DNA from: UBA2779 sp965232165
GTDB taxonomy: Bacteria; Spirochaetota; Spirochaetia; DSM-2461
Assembly (NCBI GenBank): GCA_965232165.1
Contig: CBDDOY010000002.1
Span: 248,001-312,000, forward strand
Length of the DNA stretch: 64,000 nucleotides
Direction: 5' to 3'
The translations under genes were made by a program, and so were the position numbers. Shown here one piece after another: positions 43,266 through 52,926 of this stretch. Numbering within the stretch: the first letter of the stretch is position 1; the number at the start of each line of letters is the position of its first letter. The notes under the pieces were generated by a model. The model was not told the origin of the DNA. It ran no database searches and worked only from the letters and a program-made list of their open reading frames with translations.

Positions 43266-45396
43266 CCCAAGTTCACCACTAAAAAACGTAATTCCTTATA
43301 ATAAATGGAGTTACTATTTTTTATTTACACTACGGATTTGGTGAGTCGTCATCCGACGGTTCAACGCCTTTCCCGACAACCCAAGCATCGCATAAATCTT
43401 CTGATGTTCTAGTTCCTGTCGGGAGTCGAGTCTCACTTCATTATTCATCAGCACTCCCTCTTCAGTCTTGGAAATGTACTCTATGGTTATCCTCTGGTGG
43501 GTAGAAAGAACTTCTTTTATGGTCTTCCAACTCCGTGTATCTCCCCCTTTTCGTAATTTACATTCAGTCGCATGCATCAGGTGATACGCAAGGACTGATA
43601 TAAACATATGCGACTGCACTCTCTCCTCCAGTTGATGAAAGTTAGGCCGAAAGCCAAGATGAGACTTCATGTCTCTAAATGAGTTTTCAATACGTCCAAG
43701 CATTATATAGAGCTCCCAAATATTTTTGTCATCCAAATCTTTTCGATTGGTTCTAAGGGTATAAGTTCCTTCACTGTTTCCTGTCTGAGTTTTCTTCTCC
43801 CATTTAATGTCAATCGCATTCAACTTTCCTGTCCGCTTGGCAGGCTCCCCAGGAATAACTGATATTTCATAAAGTTTTGCAGCCTTTGGATATTTTTCCT
43901 TAAGCCTGCCAATGCTCTGAAGAACCGAAGAATACAGTTTCATGCGGTTTTTCTTGTTTAATCCGTCACGAAGATATTGAAGTCTTTCAAGGAGGACGGT
44001 TTCGGTACGCATAGCCATGGCCTCTTCTTTAAGACGTTTGTGCTCGCTCTTTACCAGAACCCAATGCTCATCCGAGATTGTTTTTCCGAATACTTCAATC
44101 TTGGCACCTGTTTTCTTGTCCTCCATGACCAGATTCATCTCTTGCGATGGCTCAAGCTCCAAAGGACTTTTCCCTCTGTGGACCACAAGGTAGGAGCATT
44201 TCCGCTTTTTAAGCCATTCGATATTCTCTTTTGTGGCAATCCCGGCATCCATTACGACAGTTGCCCCGACTTTTAGGCCCGCGTTGGCTTCCAAATCTAA
44301 AATCGTGGCCTGAAAAGTCTTGGATTCGCACTGGTTCCCCGGATGGAACTTGCTATACTTGGGAAATCCATCCGCATCGACAACCAACCCCAGGGTAGCC
44401 AATTTGCAGTCACTGCGCTTTTCTTTCGAGCGACCATAAGATGCCTTTGGGTTCTTTTTGCACTGACCCTCAAAGTAGGTGTTCGTTAAATCGTAAAGTA
44501 CAATGCTTTCGTCGAGGGAGAATAAATCTTGTTCTTTACAAGCCAAATGCTTCTCCAGCTCGTCCTTACAGCGGTAGAGAACATCGGCAGCCCTGTAGTA
44601 CGCATTCAGGGAGGACGAATGGGGTAAGCCGCACAGCTCAAAAAGAGCAGAATGTTTTTCCGCCCACTGCCTGGTAAATCGCTCGCTGGCTGGTTTGATC
44701 ATTCTACCGACGATTAGAGCTTCAAGTAAGGGGAGCGTTCCCTTAGGCACGCCGCATTTGCGGAGAACTCTGTCCATTTCCAACTCTTTCCATTGCTGAT
44801 GACAGACGTACTCAGGGCCTAGGCTTCTGACTTTCTTTGTTTCAAGGCTGTTAACATCGACCGCTACAAAATTGGCTTGCGCTTGAGCTTTTAGTTGTGC
44901 GTCTTTTGCCCGCTTGGTGAAAATACGGTCTGATACCTGCTGTGCGATTTTCTCAATGTCTTCATCCAAGTCGAATAATTCTCTGGTTCCTGAAAGAATA
45001 TTTTCAATTCTTTTTGACAGAGCTTTGTATTGAGAAGAATCAATATCCAGTTTTCCAAGGTTGAGAATAATCCGCTGTCGGGGGCCTTTATCAGTGCGGA
45101 TATTTTCCACAAGATTGAGGTAGGTGTACTGTTTTTTCGTTTTACCGTTGGCAACTTTTATTGATCTTATATACATACCACTAAGATACACCACAGCCAC
45201 AAAAGAGGCAAGCGAAAAATAAAGTGTTAGGCACTACATTTTGATTTGAGGTGATTTGAGGTCCCCAAAAAGCGGAATCCCTAAATATTCTATGGTATTT
45301 ATGAGGTTTTGGGAAATATTTAAGCCTTTTTTTGAAGTAATTCGTTTTCTTGGTCGTTAAAAAAATATTTAGCAGGTGTATTTTGGTGAACTTGGG
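43266..45396 (-). mobile_element. IS1634-family insertion sequence (about 2.13 kb)
   Basis: Inverted termini CCCAAGTTCACC (43266-43277) and GGTGAACTTGGG (45385-45396) bracket one large transposase gene. On the right it abuts mobile repeat copy G exactly at that repeat's core, so the IS inserted into the repeat. The left flank is not repeat sequence, and the 5-base flanks (TTTAG, TTAAG) are only similar, suggesting a deletion on the left side. Confidence 0.8.
43314..45176 (-). CDS. IS1634-family DDE transposase
   Basis: This transposase of about 620 residues belongs to the IS4-related IS1634 group. The acidic triad is suggested by VLYDLTNTYFEG near residue 230, TVVMDAGIATKENIEWL near 300 and GRIENSFRDMKSHLGFRP near 500. 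The C-terminal VQSHMFISVLAYHLMH is also typical. ATG 45176 (MYIRSIKVANGK) is the usual family start; an in-frame GTG at 45200 would add eight residues. It is intact and potentially functional. Confidence 0.92.
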   Translation of the reverse strand: MYIRSIKVANGKTKKQYTYLNLVENIRTDKGPRQRIILNLGKLDIDSSQYKALSKRIENILSGTRELFDLDEDIEKIAQQVSDRIFTKRAKDAQLKAQAQANFVAVDVNSLETKKVRSLGPEYVCHQQWKELEMDRVLRKCGVPKGTLPLLEALIVGRMIKPASERFTRQWAEKHSALFELCGLPHSSSLNAYYRAADVLYRCKDELEKHLACKEQDLFSLDESIVLYDLTNTYFEGQCKKNPKASYGRSKEKRSDCKLATLGLVVDADGFPKYSKFHPGNQCESKTFQATILDLEANAGLKVGATVVMDAGIATKENIEWLKKRKCSYLVVHRGKSPLELEPSQEMNLVMEDKKTGAKIEVFGKTISDEHWVLVKSEHKRLKEEAMAMRTETVLLERLQYLRDGLNKKNRMKLYSSVLQSIGRLKEKYPKAAKLYEISVIPGEPAKRTGKLNAIDIKWEKKTQTGNSEGTYTLRTNRKDLDDKNIWELYIMLGRIENSFRDMKSHLGFRPNFHQLEERVQSHMFISVLAYHLMHATECKLRKGGDTRSWKTIKEVLSTHQRITIEYISKTEEGVLMNNEVRLDSRQELEHQKIYAMLGLSGKALNRRMTTHQIRSVNKK

Positions 45397-45481
45397 TTAA
45401 GCTACGCCCTTAGCTTTTGCCGCCTTGTATCGACAAAAAATTTCTTCGTCAATTTCCTAAAGCTGTTTTTTAGAGGTGCCC
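45397..45481 (+). repeat. GGGCACCTC mobile repeat, copy G (right half, cut by the IS)
   Basis: It begins in the repeat core (TTAAGCTACGCCC) directly after the IS end and runs to GAGGTGCCC. It is nearly identical to the right half of copy H at 56.7 kb. The left half is absent on the other side of the IS. Confidence 0.88.
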
Positions 45482-45487
45482 TTACAT

Positions 45488-45751
45488 AGGGCTTGCTGAA
45501 AAAGTCATAATCTATAGATTTTCAAGGTAAAAGCCATTTACAAATGCTTTAGAGCAGCCTTGCTATCTATTCTTGAAAAAACAGGTGCAGGGTCAATGCG
45601 GAAAATGGCTCAAAACCCTTGCACCTGGGTAATAGCAGGAATCGAAATTCCCCCGAAGTTTCTCAAATCATTGCATTCTGGCTCACTTATAATGCAGTTT
45701 TGATTCATTATACTGGTATTCAGAGTCAAAAATACTTTTTAAGCAAGCCCT
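45488..45751. mobile_element. Second MITE-like element (264 bp)
   Basis: Imperfect inverted ends (AGGGCTTGCTGAAAAAGT and its counterpart AGGGCTTGCTTAAAAAGT) enclose 264 bp without coding capacity. ACAT occurs on both sides (TACATA when the outermost A and T are taken as flank), consistent with a target duplication. It lies six bases after mobile repeat copy G. Such ends resemble those of IS5/IS1182-type elements, but no transposase is present. Confidence 0.75.
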
Positions 45752-45958
45752 ACATAGAATTGCTGGCGCTTCTTCAGGCAGCGCATCATTGAGTTGTGAG
45801 TTGTGGATTATCTGCCTGTGCGGTGAACGCAGAGGGGTGAATTGTGATTCCATCTCTGATCGCCGGTCGAATGGTGTGAAGCATGGCCTTTGAATTCTGA
45901 TTTTTGAATCCTGAGGCTCTGCTTTGCACAATAAATTTCCAATTGACTTTAGGCGCAA

Positions 45959-45988
45959 GGGATTGCAGCGGAAATGCCGCCGGCTGCC
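45959..45988 (+). repeat. Short dispersed repeat, copy 2 (30 bp)
   Basis: The sequence GGGATTGCAGCGGAAATGCC followed by GCCGGCTGCC matches 46804-46833 in inverted orientation with one difference. Together they bracket an 816-bp segment that holds an IS3 remnant and a truncated lipoprotein gene. Confidence 0.65.
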
Positions 45989-46057
45989 ACGGCGATTGGC
46001 AATGAGCCGGGAGCAGGCAGCCAGAGCAAGGCATTGGAGCGGAAAGCCCGACCCGAA

Positions 46058-46297
46058 GGGTTGCGCCCAGATAGTGATATTGATTTGCGCCTGCCTGACC
46101 CATCGGCGCAGCGTTTCATTCGTACAACCAATCTTTGAAGCAATCCCGCGGATCGTCTCCCATTCAGATCCGTGTTCGTTCTGGTGCTCAAACGCCATCC
46201 TCACCGCCCGGTCACGAACTTCTGATGAATACCGTACTTGTTTTCCCATAACACAATCCTCTCATACTTTTGTGCCCGGGAAACACGGGGCGGTTCA
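46058..46297 (-). pseudogene. IS3-family OrfA remnant with terminal repeat
   Basis: The minus strand begins with an IS3-type terminus (TGAACCGCCCCGTGTTTCCC, ending at 46297). It continues with ATG 46249 and about 64 codons of OrfA: KQVRYSSEVRDRAVRMAFEHQ, IASKIGCTNETLRRWVRQA, the helix-turn-helix of IS3 group transposases. Homology ends abruptly after RQAQI near 46058. The rest of orfA, orfB and the other terminus are missing. Confidence 0.8.
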
Positions 46298-46373
46298 ATA
46301 CGGAAGATTTTGATATATCTAAACTAGAGCTTCAAAGTTGAGCCGACAAATCACAATTTCGGAGGATACTGAC

Positions 46374-46889
46374 ATGAAATTGCAATATGCATGCTTGATC
46401 GCTGTGTTCTTTGTACTATTTTCCTGCAGGCAACCCGCCGCCCCTGCACCCAAGCCGTCCTTCCCAATAACTGCTGATACAGATGTTATTGCAAACGACT
46501 CAACAGCGGTTCTAACTGCTGCCGGCGGTGCAGGAGATGCTAAGGGAATTGAATGGTTTGTTGACGGGGTTAGTACAGGCCGCTTTGGAATGAGTTATTC
46601 CTTTACTCCTTCTGGCAGCCAGGAAATACGCTATAGCATCCAGGCGCAGCAAAATGCTGAACCAGTCTTCGACAGGGCGGTTGGATGTGATGATTGTCGG
46701 GCACTTTCCCGTCCGTTCGTCAGAGAGAGCGCAGAGCATTTCAGCCTCTCTCTGATCGTCGCGGCTGAAGGCGAAATCACCCAGAATCAGAAGCTTTGCA
46801 GGGGGCAGCCAGCGGCATTTCCGCTGCAATCCCTCCAGTTAATCTACTGTGTGCAGAACCCGCAACTCATACCGCATCATTCATCATAA
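46374..46889 (+). pseudogene. Truncated lipoprotein, N-terminal relative of the serine-hydrolase lipoprotein
   Basis: ATG 46374 (GGAGG about eight bases upstream) opens a lipoprotein signal ending LFSC. It is followed by an Ig-like segment, ITADTDVIANDSTAV and GIEWFVDGVSTG, that resembles residues 35-75 of the lipoprotein at 40460. From about 46675 the similarity is lost and the frame runs through unrelated sequence, including inverted short repeat copy 3, to a stop at 46889. It was probably truncated by the rearrangement that left the two inverted 30-bp repeats. Confidence 0.6.
46804..46833 (-). repeat. Short dispersed repeat, copy 3 (30 bp, inverted)
   Basis: Reverse complement of the copy at 45959-45988 with one mismatch; it lies inside the altered 3' part of the truncated lipoprotein frame. 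Confidence 0.65.
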
Positions 46890-46957
46890 TTGTGCGGCAA
46901 CGCGAGCCCTTTAACACTTCATCCGAATTGCACTATTATATGGCCCAAGGAGTGTTC

Positions 46958-49624
46958 ATGAAGGCCATTGAACTCGTTAAGGCATACAACCCCAAAGACT
47001 TCGAAGACAAAATATACACGATGTGGAAGGATGGCGGATACTTTGTTCCGCACTCCGGAGATGGAGACCCCTATGTCATCATCATTCCTCCGCCAAATGT
47101 AACCGGTATATTGCATATGGGGCATGGCCTGAATAACACCCTCCAAGACCTTCTTGTCCGCTATTGGCGGATGAAGGGGCGTCCTGCTCTGTGGGTGCCC
47201 GGTACCGATCATGCCGGCATCGCCACTCAAAACGTTCTCGAACGCCGTTTGAAGGCACAGGGGAAGAGTCGGCATGATCTTGGCCGGCAGAAGTTCATCG
47301 AAGAAACCTGGAAGGTTAAGGAAGAGCATCACGGGATAATTACCCGGCAGTTGGAAACCATCGGCGCCTCCTGTGACTGGAGCCGAGAGCGTTTCACCAT
47401 GGATGAGGGCTGCTCAAAGGCCGTAAGGGAAGTGTTTGTCTCGCTCTACGAGCGCGGCCTGTTGTATAGGGGTGAATACTTGGTTAACTGGTGTTCTTCC
47501 TGTGGAACGGCTTTGGCGGATGACGAGGTGGAGCATGAGGAGAAACAGGGCGGACTATGGGAAATTGACTATCAAATGGCCGATGGCAATGATCGCTTGT
47601 CCGTGGTGACAACCAGGCCGGAAACAATGTTCGGCGATTTAGCTGTCGCTGTTCATCCGGAGGATGAGAGGTATAGGGGCTATATCGGGCGGTTGGTGAG
47701 ACTGCCTATAGCGGAACGAAACATTCCGGTGATAGCTGATTCCCATGTGGATCGCTCATTCGGAACAGGCTGTTTAAAAGTCACCCCGGCTCATGATGCC
47801 AATGACTACGAGATTGGCCGGCATCATAACCTGGGTTTTCTTAATGTAATGAACCCTGACGGCACTATGAATGAGAATGCCCCGTCTTTCGTACAGGGCA
47901 TACCGTCTATCCAGGCCCGAAAGGCCACAGTGAAGAAGTTAGAAGAGCTTGGGGTCTTGAGGAGTCACAAAGAACACCGTCATCAGATAGGGCATTGCTA
48001 CCGCTGCGGCACGGTGATTGAACCGCTTCTCTCGAAGCAATGGTTTGTCCGCATGAAGCCTATGGCCGCAAAGGCGCTTGCAGCCTGGAAAAACGACGAG
48101 ATTCGCTTCTATCCGAAGAAGTGGGAGAATACCTACAGATACTGGCTGGAGAACCTTCGAGACTGGTGCGTGAGCAGGCAGATATGGTGGGGACATCAGA
48201 TACCCGCATGGACCTGTGCATCCTGCGGCAAGCTCCATGTCTTGAGAGTTACCCCTAAGAGCTGCCCTGACTGCGGAGGCCAGTTACAGCGTGATCCCGA
48301 TGTGCTGGATACCTGGTTTTCCTCCTGGCTTTGGCCATTTAGCACATTGGGTTGGCCGGAGAAGACGGCGGATCTCGCAAAATTCTATCCTACCGCCACC
48401 CTGGTGACCGGCTATGATATTATTTTCTTCTGGGTGGCTCGTATGATCATGGCTGGTCTTGAATTCATGGGAAAGGTTCCATTCCGAGATGTTTACATCA
48501 CTGGTTTGATACGGGACAAACAGGGGCGGAAGATGGCCAAGAGCCTGGGGAATGGCATAGATCCCATGGATGTGGTGGATAAGTACGGAGCCGATGCCAT
48601 GAAGTTTACGCTGGTTTACCTGTCTGCCCAGGGTGAGGATATTCCGCTGGATATGGATTCGTGCAAGATTGGTTCCAAATTCGCCAATAAGATTTGGAAT
48701 GCGGCACGGTTCATTCTCATCAATTTAGATGGCCGTAGACTTGATAATCTATCCGCTTCCGGCACGGTCGGCAGTATGCACGAAGGACTGGCCCTGGCGC
48801 ATCGGTGGATTTGGCATCGCTTCAACCAAGCGGTTAAGTCCGTCAATGAGGCTATGTCCTCTTACCGGTTTGATGACATGGCCCATGCCGTATATGAGTA
48901 CTTCTGGAACGATTATTGTGACTGGTACGTAGAGGCTTCCAAACTCGGCCTCTACGGAGATGATGAGGACCTAAAGGATGAAACGGCATCCATGCTGATG
49001 CAGGCGCTCAAAGAGTCTCTCAAACTCCTTCATCCCTTCCTTCCTTTTATAACCGAAGAAATATGGAGCAAACTTCCCGGGGAAAACACCCCTCTTATCG
49101 TTAGCTGTTATCCCGAAGTTGACGATACCTTGAATAACCCTGAGGTCGAAGCCCGATTTGATGTTTTGAGGGAACTGGTAGTCGGAGTGCGCACCCTTCG
49201 GAGCGAGTTCACTATTCCTGTGTCTAAGTCTATCAAGGTTAGGATGGAAATAACGGGCCGACCCGGAAACGCGTTGAGAGACACATTGGAATTAGCCGCC
49301 ATGCTGATTCGTTCAGATGATATCCAATTCACTTCGGATGAATCGCATGATGACTCAATTCCCGTCATCGGTAAGGGGTTTGTTGCCCATGTTTTCATCA
49401 AAGATTCAATCGATATAGGTGCGGCCGTGAAGCGGTATGAGAAGTCACTGGAAAAAACTGAGAGGTTAATCGAAGCGAAAAGACGAAAACTGGCCAATGA
49501 AAAGTTCATTTCATGTGCGCCGGATGAGGTTGTCAATACAGAAAATGCCTCCTTAGCAGCTTTGGAGGATATAGCGGCACGCAGTCAGGTTTATTTGGGT
49601 GTACTCAAGGGAGAATCAGGGTAA
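46958..49624 (+). CDS. valS: Valyl-tRNA synthetase
   Basis: This 888-residue class I synthetase charges tRNA-Val. The HIGH-type motif is PPPNVTGILHMGHGLNN near residue 43, the editing-domain signature is VVTTRPETMFGD near 218, and the KMSKS loop is KMAKSLGNGIDP near 525. Cysteine pairs (CYRCG, CASCG, CPDCGG) suggest zinc sites. The C-terminal coiled coil typical of ValS (RYEKSLEKTERLIEAKRRKL) is present. ATG 46958 follows AAGGAG by six bases; the frame is open upstream but the extra residues are unrelated. Confidence 0.97.
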   Translation: MKAIELVKAYNPKDFEDKIYTMWKDGGYFVPHSGDGDPYVIIIPPPNVTGILHMGHGLNNTLQDLLVRYWRMKGRPALWVPGTDHAGIATQNVLERRLKAQGKSRHDLGRQKFIEETWKVKEEHHGIITRQLETIGASCDWSRERFTMDEGCSKAVREVFVSLYERGLLYRGEYLVNWCSSCGTALADDEVEHEEKQGGLWEIDYQMADGNDRLSVVTTRPETMFGDLAVAVHPEDERYRGYIGRLVRLPIAERNIPVIADSHVDRSFGTGCLKVTPAHDANDYEIGRHHNLGFLNVMNPDGTMNENAPSFVQGIPSIQARKATVKKLEELGVLRSHKEHRHQIGHCYRCGTVIEPLLSKQWFVRMKPMAAKALAAWKNDEIRFYPKKWENTYRYWLENLRDWCVSRQIWWGHQIPAWTCASCGKLHVLRVTPKSCPDCGGQLQRDPDVLDTWFSSWLWPFSTLGWPEKTADLAKFYPTATLVTGYDIIFFWVARMIMAGLEFMGKVPFRDVYITGLIRDKQGRKMAKSLGNGIDPMDVVDKYGADAMKFTLVYLSAQGEDIPLDMDSCKIGSKFANKIWNAARFILINLDGRRLDNLSASGTVGSMHEGLALAHRWIWHRFNQAVKSVNEAMSSYRFDDMAHAVYEYFWNDYCDWYVEASKLGLYGDDEDLKDETASMLMQALKESLKLLHPFLPFITEEIWSKLPGENTPLIVSCYPEVDDTLNNPEVEARFDVLRELVVGVRTLRSEFTIPVSKSIKVRMEITGRPGNALRDTLELAAMLIRSDDIQFTSDESHDDSIPVIGKGFVAHVFIKDSIDIGAAVKRYEKSLEKTERLIEAKRRKLANEKFISCAPDEVVNTENASLAALEDIAARSQVYLGVLKGESG

Positions 49625-49635
49625 GGAGGATTTCT

Positions 49636-50013
49636 TTGAGAAAGTTAATAGGACTCATCATTTTTGCGGCCATCGCTTATGTGGCCTATACAGTTCTATC
49701 CGATGAGGAAAAACGAAATAAACTCTTCGCGACTATTGAGGATTCTACGGGTTTAGACATAGAAAGAGATGCCAAGGAATTCATCACGGAGTCAAAGGAT
49801 GCCGTCGGTGAGGCCGCCGGTGAATTATTCAATGAATTCAAAGATCACCTGGATGACCTGGAATTGCGGCAGGCTTTGAGGCATTGGGGCAAAAAAGCCC
49901 TGGAAAAGCTGAACAAAGCCGAATTGCGCCGGCTGCTGGATGACCTCAAAGAGGAAATCAAGAGAGGAACCGGCCAGTATGATGAGATATTCGAGGAATA
50001 CTTGTCGACATGA
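49636..50013 (+). CDS. Small membrane-anchored hypothetical protein
   Basis: The 125-residue protein has a hydrophobic N-terminal anchor (LIGLIIFAAIAYVAYTVL) followed by a charged, helical region predicted to form coiled coils (ELRQALRHWGKKALEKLNKAELRRLLDDLKEE). It resembles YtxH-like small proteins only in layout. TTG 49636 is supported by AAGGAGG six bases upstream. It lies between valS and trkA with short gaps, so it is probably cotranscribed. Function unknown. Confidence 0.7.
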   Translation: MRKLIGLIIFAAIAYVAYTVLSDEEKRNKLFATIEDSTGLDIERDAKEFITESKDAVGEAAGELFNEFKDHLDDLELRQALRHWGKKALEKLNKAELRRLLDDLKEEIKRGTGQYDEIFEEYLST

Positions 50014-50037
50014 ATCGCCTTTAAGGAGTAACTTGTC

Positions 50038-51453
50038 ATGAATGTTGTCATACTGGGTGCCGGACTCGTCGGCATGCGCCTGGCGCACCAGCTCGTATCC
50101 GAAGGAGAAGAGGTTACCTTAATAGAGAAGGATGCCGAGGCGGCTCGCCGGGCCAATGATCGGCTGGACTGCCGTGTCCTCATCGGAGAGGGAAACAGCC
50201 TGCCCATGCTTCAGCAAGCCGATCTCAAGCAGGCCAATTTCTTCATCAGTGTCACCGAGTCGGACGAGATCAATATGATATCCTGTTCCCTTGTCGCCGC
50301 CGAGTATTCCGAACCGGTCACTGTGGCTCGGGTTCGCAACCTCGCCTATTCCACCACGCGCATGGTCCGTCAGCGGCTCTATGGCATTGATCACATCATC
50401 AATCCGGAAATTGAGGCCGCCCGTGCGGTGATCCGTTCTCTCGAACGGGGAGCGGTGGGCATCGTCAATCCTTTTCGTGATTCCGGTCTCTCCATGACCA
50501 GCATCACGGTCGATCAGAATTCCAGACTCATCAATCGATCCGTCAGCGAGATACGTATCATGATTAAAGGGGACTTTCTTGTTCCTCTCATCTTGCGGGA
50601 GAGACAATCCTTTGTTCCAACTGGGGAAACCACTATTCTGGTCGGTGATATCATGTATATCATTGCCGATGACAAGGGCACCGATGTATTTCTTGCTGCA
50701 GCAGGCCGGCGCCGGCAAGAGCTTAGGCGTATTGCCATCGTCGGCGGTGGACGTATAGGCCGTTATGTCGCCGATTACCTTATTGGCGATACGGATGATG
50801 ACGGAATCCAGATGGGCGCATGGGCGGCTATCATAGGGAAGATGGAACGCAGACAATCCCGGCGCAGCGTGCACTTCATTGAACGGGAATACGGGTTATG
50901 CAGGGATCTGTCCGAGCAGTATCCAGATGCGCTGGTTACCAATTCAGATATATCAGACGAAGAGTTGAGTGAGGCCGGTATGCTTGAAGGCTATGACCTT
51001 CTCGTAAGCGCGACAGGCAACCAAGAACTCAACCTTGTAAGTGCCATGCATGCGAAGAATCATGGGGTTTCCCGAACCATTGCCCTGGTGCGCAAGGCAT
51101 CCTATGTCACGATGGCCAGGGGAATGGGCATCGATGTTACCGTCAGCGTCACGGATACCATGGTGGACAGTATTTTGGGCATACTGCGGCGCGGCAATAT
51201 TCGAAGCGTTTACACCATCGCAGGTTCTGATTTCGAGATTATCGACTTTCATCTTGATGAAAATTCTCCCATGGCGGGAACATCGGTGAAGCAGCTCAAA
51301 TTGCCAAAAGACAGCCTCATCCTCGTCGTCAACCGCGGGAGTGATTATGTGTTACCCGGCGGTGATTTCATTATAGCCGTAGGGGATAGGCTCGTGATGA
51401 TTACTCCCCGCGAAGCGGTGAAGAAACTCGAAGAAGCGGTTGTCGGAACATGA
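50038..51453 (+). CDS. trkA: Trk potassium uptake regulatory subunit
   Basis: This 471-residue peripheral protein has two RCK domains. The first Rossmann motif is NVVILGAGLVGMRLA and the second is RIAIVGGGRIGRYVADYL near residue 232, each followed by a TrkA-C domain (ending GDRLVMITPRE). It binds NAD(H)/ATP and gates the TrkH channel at the membrane. AAGGAG precedes the ATG. Its stop overlaps the trkH start (ATGA), so the two are coupled. Confidence 0.95.
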   Translation: MNVVILGAGLVGMRLAHQLVSEGEEVTLIEKDAEAARRANDRLDCRVLIGEGNSLPMLQQADLKQANFFISVTESDEINMISCSLVAAEYSEPVTVARVRNLAYSTTRMVRQRLYGIDHIINPEIEAARAVIRSLERGAVGIVNPFRDSGLSMTSITVDQNSRLINRSVSEIRIMIKGDFLVPLILRERQSFVPTGETTILVGDIMYIIADDKGTDVFLAAAGRRRQELRRIAIVGGGRIGRYVADYLIGDTDDDGIQMGAWAAIIGKMERRQSRRSVHFIEREYGLCRDLSEQYPDALVTNSDISDEELSEAGMLEGYDLLVSATGNQELNLVSAMHAKNHGVSRTIALVRKASYVTMARGMGIDVTVSVTDTMVDSILGILRRGNIRSVYTIAGSDFEIIDFHLDENSPMAGTSVKQLKLPKDSLILVVNRGSDYVLPGGDFIIAVGDRLVMITPREAVKKLEEAVVGT

Positions 51454-52907
51454 TACGTTTCCTCCCCATCATCCATGTCACATCGCTTTTGCTGGGGATA
51501 ATTGCGTTGTTTATGCTTCTGCCTATGGGTGTGGCCATGATAGAAGGCGATCCTGTTTCGGCCAAGGCGTTTGGGGGTTCCATCCTGCTGGCTCTCATTC
51601 TTTGCGGCAGCATCTACGTGCCTACCCGTGCGAAGATTCGGAATCTGAATCTTCGGACCAGGGAGGGATTCATTTTAGTTTCTTTGGCCTGGATAACCGC
51701 CTCGGCGATTGGAGCCTTGCCCTTCGTTCTTTCGGGAGCCATCCCCGCCTATACAGACGCATTTTTCGAAACCATGAGCGGTTTTAGCACAACAGGGGCA
51801 TCCATCTTACCCTCCATCGAAATTCTCCCTCGGGCCATGCTTTTCTGGCGTTCTCTCACTCATTGGCTGGGGGGGATGGGCATCGTCGTTCTTACGGTGG
51901 CCGTTCTTCCCTTTTTGGGGGTAGGCGGCGTACAGCTTGTGAGGGCGGAGGCCCCGGGTCCTACCCTGGACAAGGTGGCTCCGAAGATCACCCAAACAGC
52001 GAAAATTCTCTGGTTTATCTACTTAGGACTCACTTTGCTCGAAACCATACTCCTCATGTTCGTCGGTATGAGCCTTTTTGATGCGCTCACGCATACCTTC
52101 GGCACTCTGGCTACCGGTGGTTTCTCGCCGCGGAATGCCGGTGTCGGCGCCTATGATTCTGCCGCCGTCGACGGCATAATCACCGTCTTCATGATTATGG
52201 CCGGAATTAATTTCGGCCTGTATCACAAGGTGCTCTCCGGACGCATCCGGGATGTATTTAAGAATACTGAATTAAGGGCATATCTTGCCATTTACGGAAT
52301 CGCCGCCCTGATTATTGCCTTAAGTCTACTCGATACCTATGGTACTTTCAGACGGGCATTCCGCTTCGCTGGATTTCAGGCGGCCTCCATCATCACCACC
52401 ACAGGTTATGCCACCGCTGATTTCGATCTTTGGCCGACAGCCACCAAGGGTATCCTCTTCTTCCTCATGTTCATAGGCGGCTGTTCGGGATCGACAGGCG
52501 GCGGCCCCAAGGTGGTCCGCATAGTGGGGCTGTTTAAGTTAGCCTGGAACGAGATGAAGTATTTGGCCCGTCCACTCGGCATCTTTCACATCAGACTCAA
52601 TGGCAATATCGTCAAGAAGAGCTTTCTCTACCCGCTTGCAGGTTTTTTCTTTCTTTACATTGCCTGTCTTCTGGGCGTTACAATCATCGTCATGGCCTTT
52701 GGCGTTGACTTCACCACAGGGTTCACAACCGCACTGGCTACGGTTGGAAACATCGGCCCTGGTTTCGGTCAAATCGGTCCAGTTCTAAACTATGGCTTCT
52801 ATCATCCCTTCGTGAAATGGGTGCTTTCTACGGCCATGCTTGCAGGAAGACTGGAGATATACACCGTATTCATCCTGTTTAGCCGCTCATTTTGGTCTCG
52901 CCGATAG
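51450..52907 (+). CDS. trkH: Trk potassium uptake channel subunit
   Basis: This 485-residue membrane protein is built of four pore-loop repeats. The selectivity-filter-like segments are visible as SGFSTTGAS near residue 110, GTLATGGFSP near 222, SIITTTGYAT near 318 and ATVGNIGPGF near 432. It is the K+ translocating partner of TrkA. The C-terminal RLEIYTVFILFSRSFW is typical of TrkH. It ends 20 bases from the convergent nifJ gene with no clear terminator. Confidence 0.95.
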   Translation: MIRFLPIIHVTSLLLGIIALFMLLPMGVAMIEGDPVSAKAFGGSILLALILCGSIYVPTRAKIRNLNLRTREGFILVSLAWITASAIGALPFVLSGAIPAYTDAFFETMSGFSTTGASILPSIEILPRAMLFWRSLTHWLGGMGIVVLTVAVLPFLGVGGVQLVRAEAPGPTLDKVAPKITQTAKILWFIYLGLTLLETILLMFVGMSLFDALTHTFGTLATGGFSPRNAGVGAYDSAAVDGIITVFMIMAGINFGLYHKVLSGRIRDVFKNTELRAYLAIYGIAALIIALSLLDTYGTFRRAFRFAGFQAASIITTTGYATADFDLWPTATKGILFFLMFIGGCSGSTGGGPKVVRIVGLFKLAWNEMKYLARPLGIFHIRLNGNIVKKSFLYPLAGFFFLYIACLLGVTIIVMAFGVDFTTGFTTALATVGNIGPGFGQIGPVLNYGFYHPFVKWVLSTAMLAGRLEIYTVFILFSRSFWSRR

Positions 52908-52926
52908 AGAAAATCACGGCTGTACT

